Source: Rugalucina vietnamica
Taxonomy: Eukaryota > Mollusca > Bivalvia > Lucinida > Lucinidae
Direction: 5' to 3'
NCBI GenBank assembly: GCA_964017185.1
Contig: OZ024870.1
Span: 22,963,621 to 23,027,620 of the forward strand
Length of the DNA stretch: 64,000 nucleotides
The notes under the pieces were generated by a model. The model saw only the letters and a program-made list of their open reading frames with translations, had not been told where the DNA came from and ran no database searches. Both the position numbers and the translations under genes were made by a program. Shown piece by piece: positions 10,396 to 21,650 of this stretch. How positions within the stretch are numbered: the stretch's first letter is position 1; every line of letters begins with the position of its first letter.

Positions 10396-13300
10396 GAAAA
10401 TGTGATATTGTTGCTCTACAGGAACATTGGCTCTACCATTTTGAACAAAGAGAACTTATTGAATTTTGCAATGAAAGAGGCTTTAATGTTGCATTGAAAT
10501 CTGTTGATGATGCTGATCCTTTAACCCCACAATGTAGACCACGGGGTAGGGGGGGGGGGTGTTGCAACTATTTGGAATAAAGACATTGACTCGATGGTCT
10601 CCCCATTGTTGGATGGTGGTAACAGAATTCAGGGCTTGCTTGTGCATACTTCCTGTGGTGAGCTGTGCATAATTAATGTTTACATGCCCTGCAGAGGCTC
10701 TCGGGATTCTGAGGACAATTATAAGGATGTTCTTATGCAGGTCAGGGAGATCATGAATACATATGCATCAAGTGCGCGGTTCATCCTGGTTGGCGATATG
10801 AATGCCTCCCTCGTTAGAGAAGTGCCTACAGTCAGGGACACAGTGTTTAGGAAATTCTGTGAGTCACATTGCCTTTCCATAGGAGAGAACTATCCTAAAA
10901 AGAACACTTTCCAGCATTTTAGTGGCAACTCCAGTTCACAAATAGACTACATACTGTGCTCTGGGTGTGATACAGATAACCTGGTACAAGATGTGGAGAT
11001 CTATACCTGGGATCCGATGAATACCTCGACGCATGTTCCAGTGATATGTAACCTCCCTGTTATTACTAAGAAGATAGGGGATGATCATCATAGCGTTAGT
11101 AGAAAGAAAATTCGGTGGGAAAAACTGGATCAAGTTGGGTATAGAAAACAAATTGAAAGAGAAATTGGGAGTATTTCATTGAATACAGCATCACCTTATG
11201 ATTTGGATGTTATTTTACAGTCTTTCTGTGATATTCTTGTGGCTGCCGGTGAGAAAAATGCACCTTGTACTAGAAGTGGAAAGAAGAAACGATATTGGTC
11301 AGAAGAATTGAAAAATGCCTCAGTTTCTAGTAAGAAGTTGTTCTCTCAGTGGAAGAAAGCGGGAAGACCTGGTCCGCAGCATCCTCTTTCCATGCAATGC
11401 AGGGTTGCTAAGAAGCAGCTAAGAACCATTCAGAGACAGCAACAAGCTACATACAGAACCACAACCTATCAGGATATAATGGAAGCCGACTCCTCGGATA
11501 AGAAGCGGTTCTTCTCCCTAGTCAACAGACAAAGAAAAGAAGGACGACAAGCCTTAAGCCAACTCTACGTTGATGACAGGCACCTCACAACTGAGGAGGC
11601 TATTCGAGAAGGATGGGCCTCTTATTTTGAGAAGCTAGCTACCCCAGCAGACAATCATACATATGATGATAACTTCAAACAGCAAGTTGACCTTGACTTT
11701 AACCTTATCTGTGACATTTGTTCCATACTACAAGACGGCTTACCGGAGATTTCCTGTGAAACTGTTAGTGGTATTATCAAGACGTTGAAAAACAACAAAG
11801 CATATGATGGTACAGGTATATCAGCTGAGCACTTAAAGTATGGTGGAAGGTCTGTGAGTTTCTTCATTGCTGAGGTACTGAACAGTGTGTTCCGGTATGG
11901 AAAAGTACCAGAGATGTTCAAGATGGGGTATATAACACCTATTTACAAGAAGCAAGGGAAACCTTTATATGACCCAAATTCGTACAGGAGAATAACCATA
12001 ATTAGTCTCATAGGAAAGGTTCTGGAAAAATATCTACTAGACACCGCATTTGCAGAACTTGAGGCTCTCCAGAACCCACTACAAAAGGGCTTTACCAAGG
12101 GTACATCGGCTACTGTTGCGGCACTTCTGTTCACAGAGGCCATCGCTGAAGCCAAGGATACAAACACTCCGCTGTATACTGCCTGTATTGATGCTACTAA
12201 GGCTTTCGATGTAGTATGGCACAAGTCACTATTGCGAAAGTTGTACACTTCAGGAATAACAGGAACCAGTTGGAATATTCTTCAGGACAGTTATCATGCT
12301 GTGTCTTCAGTAGTCAACTGGTGTGGCAGACCCTCAAAGTCCTTTGTTGAAGAACAGGGAGTCAGACAAGGGGGAATTATTTCACCAACTTGTTACAAGA
12401 TTCATATTAATCCTCTCCTGGATCTGATACAGAATAGCAAGATTGGTCTTTCCATAGGAAATGTGTATTGTGGTGTTCCAACAGTCGCGGATGACCTTCT
12501 GTTTTTATCACGTTCAATTATTGACCTTCAAGCAATGTTGTCTACACAGGGATACTTTGCTGGACTGGAAAGATATCTCATAAGTGATTCTAAAACTAGG
12601 GTTTTTATTGTTAATAGCCCGGTGGACACAGTCACTTGGAACCAAAGTCAGATTTTTTCTATCAATGGTAATCCCATTGAGGTGGTAAATGAATGTACAC
12701 ACCTGGGGATAAAAAGGGACTCAATATCTAGGTCAGGTCACTCAACAACTGTAGATGATAGAATTGCGTCCGCGAGGGGTTGTGCATACTCCCTAATGGG
12801 GGCTGGTTTGCATGGTGAAAACGGGGGTAATCCTAGGGTTTCATTGTCTCTCTGGTCGGCATATGTTTTACCTCGTCTTATTTATGGTCTTGACGTGCTG
12901 AAGCTGTCAAAATCTGAAATTCAAAAACTTAACCAATTTCACAAAAAAATCCTTAAACAAATCATGCATCTTCAGGAGAGAACGGCTGACTCGGCAGTGT
13001 ATCTGTTGTCTGGTCAATTGCCTCTGGTGGCGGATCTACACAAGCGAGTCTTGGGTACGTTGGGTAGTGTGTTACGCAGCAGCTCAATTGAGAGAGGGAT
13101 TGCAGAAAGGCAAATTTTGATTAAAGACCATAAATCCAAAAGCTGGTTTGTCTATGTCAACTCAATTTTGTCTCAATACAGCCTACCAAGTACCTTAGAC
13201 CTTTTGAATAGTGAATTGACTAAGGCTTCATGGAAACAGACAATTGATGAGCATATCAATACATACTGGGTTAATAAGATAAAACTTGAGGCGAGTGATA

Positions 13301-13588
13301 AATCATCACTCAGGTTTTTGAATACTGAAAATTACGAAATTGGTGAGGTACATTGTGTTTGGAAAAATGCAGGTTTCAATCCTATGGCAATTAAGAAAGC
13401 TGGCATTAAGGCAAGGCTCATGACAGGCACATATGTTCTTCAATCTGTTCGTGCTAAGTTTAATCAGTACAATGTTGACCCAACGTGTTTGCTGTGTGGT
13501 GAGAATCCAGAAGACCATGAACATTTCCTGCTGAGGTGTCGTTCGCTTGCGGAGAGCCGTGATCCTTTTATCGAGATGATTAAAAAAA
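10330..13588 (+). pseudogene. LINE A ORF2: AP-like endonuclease + reverse transcriptase (interrupted)
   Basis: The endonuclease domain shows FNIENFYTNK, LQEHW, LVGDMNAS and SSSQIDYIL, with STHVPV in the place of the usual SDHxPV. The reverse transcriptase has YRRITIISLIGKVLEK, QKGFTKG, CIDATKAFDVVWH, EQGVRQGGIISPT and VADDLLFL; the catalytic box is VADD and not the usual YADD/FADD. The C-terminal zinc knuckle is DPTCLLCGENPEDHEHFLLRC (split here for length: CLLC, then HEHFLLRC). One frame change lies at a G-run near 10548-10557. The frame is cut at 13588 by repeat R1, so the stop at 13597 belongs to R1. Confidence 0.85.
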
Positions 13589-13909
13589 GGTACAAGTAGG
13601 CAAAGATCAGGAAAAGGCGCAATCAGAAAAAGATTCCCACTCCAAAAACCGAGGTGGGAAAAACCAAACTAACAATCAGGTACCTATACCATGAAACATA
13701 TCGTAAGCCGAATGAGCAGCTATTTTCCCAATAGGTGGCCACTCAGTTACCTTAACTTAACTAATAATATGAAAACATACATAAGGCGCCAACAGCACAA
13801 AAAAAAATTTTTAAACACCAAGAAATAAAACAAAAAGAACCACCACAGAAGTATCGACTTGGAACGATCAGTAACACAAAGTTACTGGCGGGCTTAAACC
13901 GGTTTTACA
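13589..13909 (+). repeat. Dispersed repeat R1 (short form) inside LINE A
   Basis: It begins GGTACAAGTAGGCAAAGATC and ends near GCTTAAACCGGTTTTACA. It matches 26081-26742 and 23818-24300, and an inverted piece at 25409-25558. It contains a small hairpin AGTAAC-ACAAA-GTTACT. No ORF and no clear target duplication. Class unknown; it is related to the foldback at 43433-44695. Confidence 0.8.
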
Positions 13910-13951
13910 TGGCCATAAATCTGTTTTATCACAATATCTTGGAGATGAGGT

Positions 13952-16900
13952 AGACATAGACATTAGACATAGAAGATTTATTTTGTGTCGAATATTACAA
14001 ACATGATATAACATAAGCCCTGTAGGGCTTTTTCTTCGACAAACATGTGTAAAACAACAACATTATCACAGTGCATGCACAAATTAAAACGAATAAATAA
14101 CTATATGCAACATCACAGAATTTTATATATACATACATGTAAACCTTAAAACTTTTTGTTATCATGAAAAACAAAAAACGGGTAAATAAAAACAAATAAT
14201 GGTACACATACAAGTAAACATAACATGAACTAGGACGAACATAAAGGACACTTACAGTCGAGATTTTCCCAGGTACGGATCAGCCTCCTGAAATGTGGAT
14301 AGGAATCTGTGATTCGCATCTCATTTGGGAGGCTGTTCCATATCCGGGCGGCCTCGAACCGAAAGGACTTGATGCCGTACCTTGTTGTCTTAACTCTTGG
14401 GACTTCTGCTGTATTCTCGTTCCTGAAATTATAAGTTGAAACTTTGATATTTACAAGGTTTTGAATATATTCAGGAGATATTTTGTTAACAATTTTAAAA
14501 ACTTCAGAAGCCATCTTTTGCATTCTCTGCACATGAAGAGGAATAGTGTTTGAATTAACCAACAATGTTTTTAAAGGTGAGGTAAAATCATTATTTATAA
14601 ATCTAAGTGCTCTCTCCTGTATTCTTTCTATTTTATTTGTGCTGGCAGCACTACAAAAATGCCAAGCTAAAGGACAGTAGTTAAAATTTGAGACAATAAA
14701 TGAATTATATATAGTCAGTTTTCCTTGTTTAGTTAAAAACCTCCCAAGTCTTTTCAAGACGGCCAACTGTTTTGATGCCTTCTGACAAATTTCAGAAATA
14801 TGTTTATCCATTTTTAACATATGATCAATATTTATACCAAGCAAAGTGACATTCTCTTCACATTTGATTTGTGTCCCACCTAGGTCGAAAGAGTCTATGT
14901 TTTCATAGGCTCTTTTACCAATACATATGGCTTGAAATTTCTCCGGGTTGGCCTTCATAAAATTGTTCTCAAACCATTTTATCAGATTTAGACTTTCTTG
15001 TTCTAAAACATTTTTTAAAATATGTAAATCTTTGTGAATAAAAGAGACGGTATTATCGTCAGCATAGTTATAAATAAAACTCTGCACAACAAAATAAAAT
15101 ATATCGTTGATGAAAACGTTGAAAAGGAGGGGTCCTAAAATCGAACCTTGGGGAACTCCTTTAAAAAGATCCTTCCAGGTACTGGCATTGGCTCCGAGTC
15201 TAACCTGCTGCTTCCTTCCACTGAGATAGCTGTCCAGCAGGCCAACTGCCCCAGTGGAAAGACCGTACGCCTTCAACTTAGCAACAAGAAGCCTATGAGG
15301 CAAACAGTCAAACGCCTTGGACAAGTCCATGAGTATAGCGGCAGCACACTCATGTCTGTCCAAGGCCATGCGCCAGTCCTCAAGCAGTCGCAGCAGGGTA
15401 GACTGGCAGCCAAAACCCTTCCGGAAGGCGGCTAGAAAAGGATTAAAAATTTTATCAAAATGCTCTGTTAGCTGATCGTGCATTATGCGCTCGTATACCT
15501 TAGATATCGTGGGTAGTATACTCACAGGTCGGTAATTTTCCTTATTCAAGGGGTCTTTCTTTTTAAAAAGGGGAATTACTTGTGCTCTTTTAAGCCCTAT
15601 CGGAAATTCGCAGCCTATAAATGAAATGTTTATTAAGTTTGAGATGTGATAACTCAAAGAAGGAGCACATGCTTTTATAATCTTGGCTGATATATTGTCA
15701 ACTCCGGTTGCTTTCTTTGTATTTAGGTTTGAGATAACTTTCTCAACTGTATCATTCGAGACGGGCGTAAAAGAAAAGGTATCTGTTGAAGAAGGGACTT
15801 TCTCCTTAATCTTTTCAATGCTGGGATGGTCGGAAAAATCGGGGTTATAATTACTTTTAGTATTTCCAATGCCTTTGGCCACATTTACAAAGAAGTCATT
15901 GAACACCTCGCTGACTTCAGGCTGAGATGAAATCATTTTATCATTTTCACATAATATGATTTCTGACCCACCATCAGACCCCTTCTTTGATAAGAAGGGT
16001 TTGATAGTAGGCCAGAAATCTTTAGACTTTGGCCCTCCAGCACATCGTTCAAAAAAGTAATGTCGCATTGATGTCTTTTTTAGTTTAGTGACGAAATTGC
16101 GTTGTTTCCTGTATTGCTCCCACGACTGGGAAGTTTTGTATTTTTGAAATTTGTTGAAACACATACGTTTCTTGTATATTGCTCTACGTAGTTCGCCGTT
16201 CATAAACGCAGGCTTTCTTACTTTGGAAACTCGCTCTTTGATGGGTGCATGCTCGTCAACGACGTCCGAGAGAAGCCTCTCATGAGCCCAGTATATGTCG
16301 TCAATGTCATCAAAGACATACGCCGCATGAAAAGGGATCTCTCCAACGTCCCTCTCGAACTGAGCCGCATGAAAGTGCTTAAAACTGCGATACTTACTTT
16401 TGATTTTTTCATTTCGGACTGTGGCACCCTTAACCACGACACCAATCATATTGTGCCAGTCACTGATACCGCAGCCGAAATTAATAGCGTTGAAGCAATA
16501 TTGAGGCTGGTTTGTTAAAATAACGTCTACCAGTGACGGATTACAATTTTTCATATAGCAGGTTGGTGACTTTATCATATTTTTCAAAGTGAAAATGTCA
16601 CACAGATCGTTCAGAGTACTGCTTTTTGACTCTACTAAACAGTCATAATTTAGGTCTCCAGTAAGCATTATATTGTCATAGTGTACGCTGACTTTGTCGA
16701 GACCTTTTGTTACAATATCAGAAAATAGTTTATTTTCGACAGAAGGAGGTCTATACATCCCAATCACAGCCCATTTACGATTGTTTATTGTAGTTTCTAA
16801 TACAATGGACTCAATGGGTATGTCAAATTCCAAGTCCTGTCTGCGTCTGGCTGGAAGGGTAGAGCTTACATACGCAAGAAGCCCACCACCGTGCGCAGTC

Positions 16901-17326
16901 CGATCATTTCTGAAGGCTCTGTAGCCAGGAACGTTAAAGCCTTGTTGGTTGAAACTGTCATCAAGTTTCGTTTCCGCGAAAAAACATATATCTGACAACT
17001 TATCAAAAAGCAAGTCGCCTAACTCCATAAATTTATAACGGAAACTGTTAACATTTAGGTGTGTAATAATCACATTTTTCGGGAACTTCTCCCTAACTTG
17101 CCTCAGATCAGGAAACGCATCTTTTTCCCGGACACTGTCATTTTGTCCCGCACTGGCTTGTGATGCGTCAAGAGCACTAACTCCGTCCGAAACGTCCACA
17201 CTTGTATAACTGCAACTGCAGTCTGGACTTAAACTGCTATTGAACGTTTCGTCTCCAATACTCGAACAAGCGAAGAAAGAATCAGTGATAGTCGGAAGCC
17301 TGTTTGAGCATAACTGACAATGCAAC
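13952..17326 (-). mobile_element. LINE B: young CR1/L2-like LINE in LINE A, 6-bp target duplication
   Basis: A minus-strand non-LTR element of 3,375 bp. It is flanked by TGAGGT at 13946-13951 and 17327-17332, where LINE A coding continues on both sides. The 3' end carries a short A/T-rich UTR and a repeat-like tail (TCTATGTCTAATGTCTATGT). It is 5'-truncated: the open frame runs to the junction. Target duplication and open ORF indicate a recent insertion. Confidence 0.88.
14230..17325 (-). CDS. LINE B ORF2: endonuclease-reverse transcriptase, open over about 1,031 codons
   Basis: One uninterrupted reading frame. The endonuclease shows ITHLNVNSFRYKF, FAETKLDD, MLTGDLNYDC and ISDWHNMIGV. The reverse transcriptase shows YRPVSILPTISKVYER, FRKGFGCQSTLLRLLEDW, ILMDLSKAFDCLPH, KGVPQGSILGPLLFNVFIND and YNYADDNTVSF, so the YADD catalytic centre is intact. 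The C-terminus has FRFEAARIWNSLPNEMR and ends in CKCPLCSS, a possible zinc ligand pair. The frame opens at the 5' junction with TTG, not ATG; the first internal Met is well inside the endonuclease. The protein start is therefore lost by 5' truncation, although all core motifs remain. Confidence 0.9.
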   Translation of the reverse strand: MHCQLCSNRLPTITDSFFACSSIGDETFNSSLSPDCSCSYTSVDVSDGVSALDASQASAGQNDSVREKDAFPDLRQVREKFPKNVIITHLNVNSFRYKFMELGDLLFDKLSDICFFAETKLDDSFNQQGFNVPGYRAFRNDRTAHGGGLLAYVSSTLPARRRQDLEFDIPIESIVLETTINNRKWAVIGMYRPPSVENKLFSDIVTKGLDKVSVHYDNIMLTGDLNYDCLVESKSSTLNDLCDIFTLKNMIKSPTCYMKNCNPSLVDVILTNQPQYCFNAINFGCGISDWHNMIGVVVKGATVRNEKIKSKYRSFKHFHAAQFERDVGEIPFHAAYVFDDIDDIYWAHERLLSDVVDEHAPIKERVSKVRKPAFMNGELRRAIYKKRMCFNKFQKYKTSQSWEQYRKQRNFVTKLKKTSMRHYFFERCAGGPKSKDFWPTIKPFLSKKGSDGGSEIILCENDKMISSQPEVSEVFNDFFVNVAKGIGNTKSNYNPDFSDHPSIEKIKEKVPSSTDTFSFTPVSNDTVEKVISNLNTKKATGVDNISAKIIKACAPSLSYHISNLINISFIGCEFPIGLKRAQVIPLFKKKDPLNKENYRPVSILPTISKVYERIMHDQLTEHFDKIFNPFLAAFRKGFGCQSTLLRLLEDWRMALDRHECAAAILMDLSKAFDCLPHRLLVAKLKAYGLSTGAVGLLDSYLSGRKQQVRLGANASTWKDLFKGVPQGSILGPLLFNVFINDIFYFVVQSFIYNYADDNTVSFIHKDLHILKNVLEQESLNLIKWFENNFMKANPEKFQAICIGKRAYENIDSFDLGGTQIKCEENVTLLGINIDHMLKMDKHISEICQKASKQLAVLKRLGRFLTKQGKLTIYNSFIVSNFNYCPLAWHFCSAASTNKIERIQERALRFINNDFTSPLKTLLVNSNTIPLHVQRMQKMASEVFKIVNKISPEYIQNLVNIKVSTYNFRNENTAEVPRVKTTRYGIKSFRFEAARIWNSLPNEMRITDSYPHFRRLIRTWENLDCKCPLCSS

Positions 17327-17332
17327 TGAGGT

Positions 17333-17516
17333 GCAACAGTGTATTTGCCGCGACTCCGAGCTGCTAGTTGCGCTGATTTTGGACTGCACAGCAGTTGAAT
17401 TAAATCTGAGAGAAACCCAAAGGGAGGACTTTCTGTCTAAATTCGAATCAGTGGCCAGGGGACTATGCTATGCTCTACATTGTAAACGGACTAGACTCTT
17501 GAATGAATTGAAATAA
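17333..17516 (+). pseudogene. LINE A ORF2, C-terminal end
   Basis: Reads CICRDSELLVALILDCTAVE and then ARGLCYALHCKRTRLLNELK with a TAA stop. This matches the intact C-terminus of the sister copy at 21291-21650 (FSRGLCYALHMKRTSLL). It continues LINE A beyond the LINE B insertion. Confidence 0.85.
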
Positions 17517-17640
17517 ACATTTCTGAATATCGGTGGGGTGCAAATTAAAAAGTAATAGTTTAAAATAAGGACATCTATTCACTAACGTGAAGTTCTCCAG
17601 ACATTGGAGGAAGTTACAAACAACAACAACAACAACAACT
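17517..17640 (+). repeat. LINE A 3' UTR and (CAA)n tail
   Basis: Contains ATCGGTGGGGTGCAA and ends in (CAA)n at about 17618-17638. The sister copy (21651-21876) has the same ATCGGTGGGGTGCAA and the same (CAA)n end. A microsatellite 3' end is typical of CR1/L2-type LINEs. Confidence 0.8.
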
Positions 17641-19895
17641 GGCTACGTTCGGGGTTCTCCCAACGGTAAAATCTGCAAATCTACCAATGGTACTGTTGGT
17701 ACCATTTTTACCAGACATGGGGCGATTACTGGGGTATCAGTAATGATTAAATTACAATTACTGGGCTATCTGTATGATTAAATTATGATTATGATTACCC
17801 ATTTTTTCAAGAGTAATTGATTAAATTATGATTAATGTGAAAAAGTAATCAGATTACTTTTATGATTAATGATTATAATTTTGTTGTTGTTGCATTTTTT
17901 ATTTATTTTTTCTGTTGTTGTTGAACCAGACACTTTATCTGGTACAAACCTCACAGGTATAGCTGCCCTGACCATTACACAGATGTACCTGCCATTGAAT
18001 TTTCGATAAAATAATGAAGGGACAATTTGAATTGGATCGCAACAACTCAAGTCTCTACTACTACTACATGTAGTTATTCTAAATATCCATGAAACATTCT
18101 GAAATTCACCATAGACACCCCTCTCAAAGGGTGTACATTCTAGAATGAAAAGTGTATATCCTGTTCAGACCTACCGCACTGTGATAAAGATCAAACTTGT
18201 TCACCAGTCCCTAGTGGTAAAAAAAACTATGGTCCATTAACTCCCTATTTATAAATCACTGCTGTTTTGCAACAGTCACTTTTTAATACACATTGCCTCA
18301 GTGACAGTTCACACCCTCTAGGGAAATGTTGAGTAAATGATAAACAAAAGTGTTTGAGTAAATGAGAGATAATTGGCTGTTTGTAAAGTTTAAATTGTCT
18401 GTTTACCCTTCAACAATTGAACTGAAAACAATTGTTCACAATGATGGTATTGTCTCATTTCTAATCTCTGTCTATTAAAGCTGTTAGAAATTGTTGGGCT
18501 GCCAGATGCCTTTCTAGAGATATGATAAATGACAGAGCAAACCACTAACATGTACATGGTTACAGCCTTCCTAGGAAAGTGGTTATGTCAGACCAGACAT
18601 GGTTTGTCAGCCAGGCCATCTGTTACTTGAGCAGTGTTTTATATACAGAATGCATGGCACAGAGTTACATTCATTTTAAGTGGGAAGCTTTATCAATACA
18701 AACATATTTTATTCAGCAATACAAACTTGTTTAAGGAAGATTTTCTAAATGACACTGATATTGTTACTTTTTTTCTGTAATCATAAAAGTAATAATAAAT
18801 AATCAAGATTACTAGCCTAATAAAACATGATTATGATTGAATTATGATTAAAATTACTTTGAAATTTTGTGATTACTGATTATCCATGATTATTCAAAAA
18901 TTTGTAATCGATTACTGATGATTAAATTACTGATTATGATTACCCCATGTCTGATTTTTACCAATGGTAACCAGAAAACCCTGAACGCTTTTCTGCTGCC
19001 AATGGTACCATTGGTACCAACGGTACCATTGGTAGGTCACATGGTGGAATTTTTATCATATTGATCAATACACCTCACTTGTTTTTGTCTTTCTTATTTA
19101 CTTCATGTATATTGTGTTATTTGTAACATTTCAATTTGCATGTATGACAAAAGTATTGCTTATCCATGGCTACGTTCGGGGTTCTCCCAATGGTAAAATC
19201 TGCAAATCTACCAATGGTACTGTTGGTACCATTTTTACCAATGGTAACCAGAAAACCCTGAACGTTTTCTGCTTCCAATGGTACCAATGGTACCATTGGT
19301 AGATCACATGGTGGAATTTTTATCATATTGATCAATGCACCTCACTTGTTTTTGTCTTTCTTATTTACTTCATGCATATTGTGTTATTTATAACATTTAC
19401 ATTTGCATGTATGACAAAAGTATTGCTTATTTACGAAATTCATGATATATTTTTAGGCGCGCCATATTGAATCACGTGACTTTTCCCGTGTTGGTAGAAT
19501 TACCCACGCTGTATTCTGTCTGCACCATTTGCTGCCGTATGTTGGTAACATTGGTACCATTGGTACCAATGGCATTACCAATGGTACCATTGGTAAAACC
19601 TTGAACGGAATTTGTCTACCAATGGTACCATTTTTACCATTGGAAAAAACTACGAACGCACGCTATGAAATTCATTATATATTTTTAGGCTCGCCATATT
19701 GAATCACGTGACTTTTCCCGCGTTGGTAGAATTGCCCACGCTGTAGTCTGTCTGCAGAATTTGCTGCCGTATGTTGGTAACATTGGTACCATTGGTACCA
19801 ATGGCATTACCAATGGTACCATTGGTAAAACTTTGAACGGAATTTGTCTACCAATGGTACCATTTTTACCATTGGAAAAAACTACGAACGCACGC
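17641..19895 (+). mobile_element. GGTACC-palindrome element array (left-left-right-right) with hAT insertion
   Basis: The ends are GGCTACGTTCGGGGTTCTCC and ...GAAAAAACTACGAACGCACGC (imperfect TIRs sharing CGTTCG..GTT...CCAA.GGTAAAA). The interior is studded with ACCAATGGTACCATTGG palindromes. The left module occurs twice (17641 and 19170) and the right module twice (about 19440-19664 and 19665-19895). A complete single-copy version, inverted, is at 24507-25012. Flanks are ACT at 17638-17640 and 19896-19898, so a 3-bp target duplication is likely. No ORF of substance. The sequence around 19455 carries ATTGAATCACGTGAC. Confidence 0.8.
17712..18953. mobile_element. Non-autonomous hAT element, exact 8-bp target duplication
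   Basis: The TIRs are CAGACATGGGG and CCCCATGTCTG. The flanks are ATTTTTAC at 17704-17711 and 18954-18961, and the uninterrupted element copies show the empty site. The subterminal regions are rich in GATTA/TAATC repeats. No transposase ORF: 1,242 bp of AT-rich filler including a GTTGTTGTT run near 17882. An 8-bp duplication with CAG..CTG ends is the standard hAT signature. Confidence 0.92.
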
Positions 19896-19916
19896 ACTTA
19901 TATGCTACAGGCCACA

Positions 19917-21290
19917 GGGTATAGCTAAACAGCGAAAGGAAGGTTCCTTTCGCGAAAGGAAGATTTTTGTACGAAAGGAACATTTTATCATTATCGCCAT
20001 TGATATTTAACAGCTTTTAATTGCTTTTTTACAAATATTGTAATAAAACAATCTCAAGTAAAATGTGTACAATGTAAAAAAAAAAAAAGTTATTTGGTGC
20101 TAAAAGCGGAACTTATAAATAAAGAAACACCTCACTAAATTTAGGCGACGAAAGGAAGTTTGCCTATGAAATGAACGCTATATACCACAAGTTGGCTTCT
20201 TTAAAAAGAAACCAATGAAAAGGTCAGCAGCCGTTTGTTATAAGAGATTCCTTTTGCTCTAGATTTCAGTGTTGGTTGATTCTCTGGTTTGTCATTAATT
20301 TTGATTCTTCGTTTCCTATACATGAATGGCGTTTCTTGTTATGAACGCTTGACCAGTGTGTGTATCTGTCACTCAAGGCATTGACCAAAATTTCTGATGT
20401 TATGGAATCAAAGCCAATACTAAAGGGAACACGATTACAATCAATATGTCGATGTGTAGAAAACCATTTTGCAGCGCAGTCAATTTGTGTCAGAGTTCTG
20501 AATTTTGACCTGCAGCCACACTACCAGAAACAGACCCATGGGACCGATGTGATGGACTAAAAGTCAGCCATATAGCGTTCCTATAGTTTCTGTACCCCTC
20601 GTCAGGGTATCTACGATCTAAGCCTAGATGCGCTATGATAAGCAATCACCACGATCGAGATTGCTTGCTAGATTTTACCGCTTTTTGACGGGGAGTGTCA
20701 ACAATGGATAAATTTAATTAATTGCAGTTAACTGTCTAGTCAGTATAGACGGGTTCACTAGTTTTTATTAAGCGCTTTATGTGACAAAACGCGTAATTGA
20801 GAGAGAGCAGTCGATCATGGGTAATATTTTCTTTATATTCAAAGTAAACACTGTGGAAAAGGTCCTGAGGGACCTTTTCCAATTAATTATCATCATTGCT
20901 GCATATCCCCCCCCCCCCACCGCCACCTTTTTTTTCTTCTCATACATTCTGCAATAAAATAAGAAGAAGATAAAGTAAAATACAATTTTACTATTAAGAA
21001 AATTTGGTCGAAATGGAGGACAGCAAATGAAATTTGTCACTAGCCGCACTGGCGAAAGGAAGATTTTCCGCTACGAAAGGGAGGTTCATCGCTGCCTTAC
21101 GGTTTTATAAAATCAATTTAAAGTGAAGTGAACATCATATAAAACTATTACTTATTTCCTTTACCCGTTTAAAACTTAAAACATGCACAATTATAGTCAA
21201 TGAGTTCAAAATTTTGAAATGAAATCTTCCTTTCGTGTGAAAATATTCCTTTCGCGAAAGGAACGTTCCTTTCGCTATATAGCTATACCG
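19917..21290. mobile_element. Mutator-like TIR element with GCGAAAGGAA repeats, 9-bp target duplication
   Basis: Long TIRs: GGTATAGCTAAACAGCGAAA GGAAGG... at the left and the complement of ...CGCTATATAGCTATACC at the right. Inside them GAAAGGAA units alternate with their complement TTCCTTTC (for example GTTCCTTTCGCGAAAGGAAG). The flanks are CAGGCCACA at 19908-19916 and 21291-21299, exact. A 9-bp duplication fits MULE-type or foldback transposition. No transposase ORF. A truncated end of the same family is at 33911-34010. Confidence 0.88.
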
Positions 21291-21650
21291 CAGGCCACAC
21301 GTGCGAGGTTTAATCAGTTTGAGGTGGATCCAACGTGCTTGTTATGTTTCAAAGAACCAGAAAATATTGAGCATTTCTTGCTTAGATGTGAGTCACTAAA
21401 CAAAATAAGACAACCATTTCTGGATAAGATCTATAAGTTAATTCAGAATTCATTGGGTGTGGCAAAGTTGAATGACTTTAAAATTAATGATACAGAGTTC
21501 ACTGCTATTCTCCTGGACTGTACAGTGCTGATTGATCCTAATAGTGTGCTACCCCTGGAAGCATTCCTGCATGAGATGGAGACATTCTCCAGAGGACTCT
21601 GCTATGCTCTTCATATGAAACGCACTTCCTTACTCAGCCAGTCAAACTGA
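21291..21650 (+). pseudogene. LINE A copy 2, ORF2 C-terminus
   Basis: Open frame reading TRARFNQFEVDPTCLLC, then IEHFLLRCESLNKIRQPFLD, ILLDCTVLIDPNSVL and FSRGLCYALHMKRTSLLSQS with a TGA stop. The zinc knuckle (CxxC..H..C) is intact. It gives the reference for the region destroyed in LINE A. Confidence 0.85.

Larger units (their letters stand above)
7203..17640 (+). mobile_element. LINE A: CR1-like non-LTR retrotransposon with PHD-finger ORF1, split by later insertions
   Basis: A near full-length LINE: leader (7203-7532), ORF1 (7533-10395), ORF2 (about 10330-13588), then insertions R1 (13589-13909) and LINE B (13952-17326). The residual ORF2 C-terminus follows at 13910-13951 and 17327-17516, and the 3' UTR ends in a (CAA)n tail (17517-17640). 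The 5' boundary is uncertain. The PHD-in-ORF1 arrangement is known for CR1-type LINEs. Another copy of its 3' end lies at 19896-21876 and a related element at 25563-27521. Confidence 0.85.
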
